Assembly: GCF_021728295.1 (NCBI RefSeq)
Contig: NZ_JAKJXE010000016.1
Span: forward strand, 1 to 64,000
Direction: 5' to 3'
Length of the DNA: 64,000 nt
From: Pseudomonas petrae
Lineage (GTDB): Bacteria; Pseudomonadota; Gammaproteobacteria; Pseudomonadales; Pseudomonadaceae
Below are positions 62,065-64,000 of this stretch, one piece after another (the stretch's first letter is position 1; every line of letters starts with the position of its first letter). Below the pieces are notes generated by a model. It searched no databases, was not told where the DNA came from, and worked only from the letters and a program-made list of their open reading frames with translations. A program made the position numbers and the translations under genes.

Positions 62065-62865
62065 TCACGAAACGAAGCTTCGCACATTGTCGGAGTTGAT
62101 ACAAAGCACGCGTAGGACGTTTCTGAAATCTTCTGGATCGCCGGTCGTCCAGAACTGCGCAGTGCGAGGATGACCGCTCGCCAGCAGCTCACGCTCGCTC
62201 AATAAGCGTTGCAACTGTCGGGCTACCGCGGCGCCGGTGTCGATCAGCGTGATGGACGCAGGGATCATTTCCCGCAGCAATGGCTTGAGAAACGGGTAAT
62301 GGGTACATCCCAGAATGATGGTGTCGCATCCCGCAGCGAGTAACGGCGCGACGTAACCCTGCAGCAATTGCCGAATCGACGGGCTGACCAGATCGCCCGT
62401 TTCGATCAACTCGACCAGCCCCGGACAAGGCTGCGTGATGACTTGCACGTCTGCCGCGAAGCGATCGAGCAATGCGGCGAACTTGGCGCTTTGCAAAGTG
62501 CCCGTAGTTGCCAACACACCGACGACACCGGTTCGCGTCGCCGCGGCGGCAGGTTTGACCGCAGGCTCCATGCCCACCAGCGGCCAGTCAGGATAGCGGA
62601 CGCGCAAGTCAGCGATGCCGGCCACCGTCGCCGTATTGCAGGCGATCACCAGCGCCTTGGCGCGCTGATTGTGGAAGAACTCGGCAATCGTCGCGCAGCG
62701 TTCGCGAATGAATTCGGGGGTTTTCTCGCCGTAGGGAATGTGGCCGCAGTCGGCGAGGTAGAGTAACGATTCCCGTGGAAGCAACTGATGTATTTCCGCC
62801 AGCACCGACAACCCGCCGACACCGGAGTCAAACACCGCCACCGGCGCATCGCTGTCTCTACTCAT
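62065..62865 (-). CDS. murI: Glutamate racemase
   Basis: The 266-residue enzyme makes D-glutamate for peptidoglycan. The first catalytic region FDSGVGGLSV (about 12-21) and the two catalytic cysteines in ACNTATV (about 74-80) and LGCTHYPFL (about 184-192) are present. The start overlaps the end of moeB by eight bases. It forms an operon prmC-moeB-murI, as in P. aeruginosa. Confidence 0.96.
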   Translation of the reverse strand: MSRDSDAPVAVFDSGVGGLSVLAEIHQLLPRESLLYLADCGHIPYGEKTPEFIRERCATIAEFFHNQRAKALVIACNTATVAGIADLRVRYPDWPLVGMEPAVKPAAAATRTGVVGVLATTGTLQSAKFAALLDRFAADVQVITQPCPGLVELIETGDLVSPSIRQLLQGYVAPLLAAGCDTIILGCTHYPFLKPLLREMIPASITLIDTGAAVARQLQRLLSERELLASGHPRTAQFWTTGDPEDFRNVLRVLCINSDNVRSFVS

Positions 62866-63631
62866 GCTCAGCGGCAGCTCGGAGCCCGGTACCGCACACG
62901 CTGCAGCCGGGATCGCGTTTAACTTTCAATTCGCGGAATCGCGTGCTCACGGCATCGATCAGCAGCAGTCGCCCCACCATCGGTTCGCCAAAGCCGGCCA
63001 ACAGCTTAAGGGCCTCAAGGGCCTGCAAACTGCCGACCAAGCCCACCAACGGGCCGATCACGCCCGCCTCGCTGCAGGTCAGTTCGGTCTCGCTACCGTG
63101 CCCGTACAGGCAGTGGTAGCAGGGGCTCTCCGGACGGCGCGGATCGAACACCGACAGTTGCGCCTCGAGGCGAATCGCGGCGCCGCTGACCAATGGCTTG
63201 CACGCGGCGACGCACGCGGCATTGACCGCCTCACGCGTCGAGAAATTGTCCGAGCAGTCCAGGACCAGTTCGACCCCGGCAACGGCTGCCGCCAGAGAGT
63301 CGACATCAAGGGCCGCGCGATGAGGTACGAGTGTTATCTGTGGATTGATGGCCGTCAGCCGGATAATGGCTGAATCGACTTTGCTCAGCCCCACGCTTGG
63401 GGTGTCGTGAAGGATCTGGCGTTGCAGGTTGGTCAGATCGACGCTGTCGAAATCCGCCAGATGCAATTCTCCGACGCCCGCCGCCGCCAGGTACAACGCC
63501 ACCGGCGAACCCAGTCCGCCGAGGCCGACAATCAACACGCGGCTTTGCTTGAGGCGCAGCTGACCGTCGATGTCAACCTGTTGCAGAAGGATCTGCCGGC
63601 TATAGCGCAGCAGTTCTTCGTCCGTCAGCAC
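62858..63631 (-). CDS. moeB: Molybdopterin-synthase adenylyltransferase
   Basis: The 257-residue ThiF/MoeB-type enzyme activates the C-terminus of MoaD by adenylation. GLGGLGSPVA (about 36-45) is the nucleotide motif, LADFDSVDLTNLQRQ (about 58-72) supplies the catalytic Asp and Arg, and two zinc Cys pairs are visible (CYHC, about 172-175, and CSVC, about 245-248). It overlaps prmC and murI by several bases. Confidence 0.94.
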   Translation of the reverse strand: MLTDEELLRYSRQILLQQVDIDGQLRLKQSRVLIVGLGGLGSPVALYLAAAGVGELHLADFDSVDLTNLQRQILHDTPSVGLSKVDSAIIRLTAINPQITLVPHRAALDVDSLAAAVAGVELVLDCSDNFSTREAVNAACVAACKPLVSGAAIRLEAQLSVFDPRRPESPCYHCLYGHGSETELTCSEAGVIGPLVGLVGSLQALEALKLLAGFGEPMVGRLLLIDAVSTRFRELKVKRDPGCSVCGTGLRAAAEHE

Positions 63632-64000
63632 GGCACTCGCCCGAAGGTGATGCGTTCGTGGTCGCCCAGATCGCGTCGGGTCTTGATCTCTTCGAATCCG
63701 TGCTCAAGCAACAGCTCGCGCACCGCCGCGCCTTGGTCGTAGCCATGCTCCAGCAACAGCCAGCCGCCGGCTTCAAGGTGGGCGGGCGCTTGCGACACAA
63801 TCAAACGCAGATCATCCAGGCCATCGGCGCCGGAGACCAGCGCACTGCTTGGCTCGAAGCGCACGTCACCTTCGACCAGGTGCGGGTCGTTGGAGGCAAT
63901 GTAAGGCGGGTTGCTCAGGATCAGGTCGAAACGCTGACCCTCGACAGCGCTGAACCAGTGGCTGTGCAAAATCTTCGCGTTATCCAGATGCAGGCGCTGG
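63625..64000 (-). CDS. prmC: Release factor glutamine methyltransferase PrmC, 3' part
   Basis: The C-terminal about 125 residues of PrmC (HemK) are in the window; the 5' part runs beyond base 64000. The catalytic NPPYIA segment, where Asn and Tyr bind the Gln side chain, is intact, followed by EPSSALVSGADGLDD and the LLEHGYDQG segment. PrmC methylates the GGQ motif of release factors RF1 and RF2. It overlaps moeB by seven bases, which fixes the operon. In other Pseudomonas, prfA lies just upstream. Confidence 0.95.
   Translation of the reverse strand, partial: QRLHLDNAKILHSHWFSAVEGQRFDLILSNPPYIASNDPHLVEGDVRFEPSSALVSGADGLDDLRLIVSQAPAHLEAGGWLLLEHGYDQGAAVRELLLEHGFEEIKTRRDLGDHERITFGRVPC

Noticed and set aside
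1..64000. Search for tRNA, rRNA, CRISPR, insertion sequences and prophage genes
   Set aside because: No T-loop/acceptor patterns, no regularly spaced repeats other than REP elements, and no transposase, integrase or phage structural proteins were seen.

Overview
The window reads as a chromosomal segment of a Pseudomonas species. It is GC-rich, nearly every gene has a recognisable Pseudomonas family, and the gene blocks follow the order known from P. aeruginosa (PA3413-PA3439, PA0833-PA0849, PA4640-PA4664) and P. putida (roughly PP_0739-PP_0767). Several P. aeruginosa neighbours are missing (no ackA next to pta, no cupE fimbrial block between uraA and hemH). REP repeats of the GTAGGAGCGCGCTTGCCC type fill intergenic gaps. 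This suggests a fluorescens/syringae/putida-type lineage rather than P. aeruginosa. No tRNA, rRNA, CRISPR array, prophage or insertion sequence was seen.

Layout. 1-3.3 kb: psiE, SOS gene yebG with a LexA box, a leucine dehydrogenase homologue lacking one catalytic lysine, and sirB1. 3.3-8.4 kb: an accessory-looking block with a 1159-residue protein of the dermonecrotic-toxin-domain (DUF6543) type, a small secreted protein, an unrecognised protein and an orphan terminator. 8.5-14.5 kb: an SDR dehydrogenase, a flavodoxin, a possible PilZ-like protein, an ABM-domain membrane protein, and the pterin operon folM-folE-folX followed by DUF1244 and hopJ. 14.6-25.9 kb: trxB, cysZ, a glycosyltransferase, an Old-Yellow-type enzyme, glutathione peroxidase, slyD, pta, an acyltransferase and an OmpA-like lipoprotein. 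26.3-38 kb: an HD-GYP phosphodiesterase, a hipA/hipB pair in reversed order, a MalT-type regulator, DUF1329/DUF1302 envelope proteins and an acyl-CoA ligase. 38-47.4 kb: lysE-type exporter, hprA, rsmC, a Mn riboswitch with its UPF0016 exporter, an M48 protease, SRAP, small zinc-ribbon and DUF2007 proteins, an acyltransferase, a YajG lipoprotein and small conserved orphans. 47.4-55.8 kb: mqo, PA4642/PA4643-like genes, hpt, upp-uraA, hemH and a TIGR01777 epimerase. 56-64 kb: a FAD oxidoreductase with a Trp-rich protein, ybgA-merR-phrB, YkgJ-type protein, pagL, murI, moeB and the 3' part of prmC.

The best-supported system is a light-response regulon. A MerR regulator resembling the class II (B12-independent) LitR/PplR1 family is encoded with photolyase. 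Three intergenic sites match, fully or with one mismatch, the direct repeat published for P. putida PplR1 (T(G/A)TACA-N12-TGTA(C/T)A). They lie upstream of folM-folE-folX, of the FAD oxidoreductase/TIGR02450 pair, and of ybgA-merR-phrB, although these operons are spread over 45 kb. This links photolyase, pterin synthesis and an unassigned flavoprotein under one predicted control. The cognate LOV photoreceptor is not in the window.

Other signals worth attention are the K-to-T change in the leucine dehydrogenase active site, the twin 18-bp operators in front of hipA, the yybP-ykoY riboswitch, a 214-bp-period REP duplication, and a 39-codon ORF overlapping the mqo start codon.
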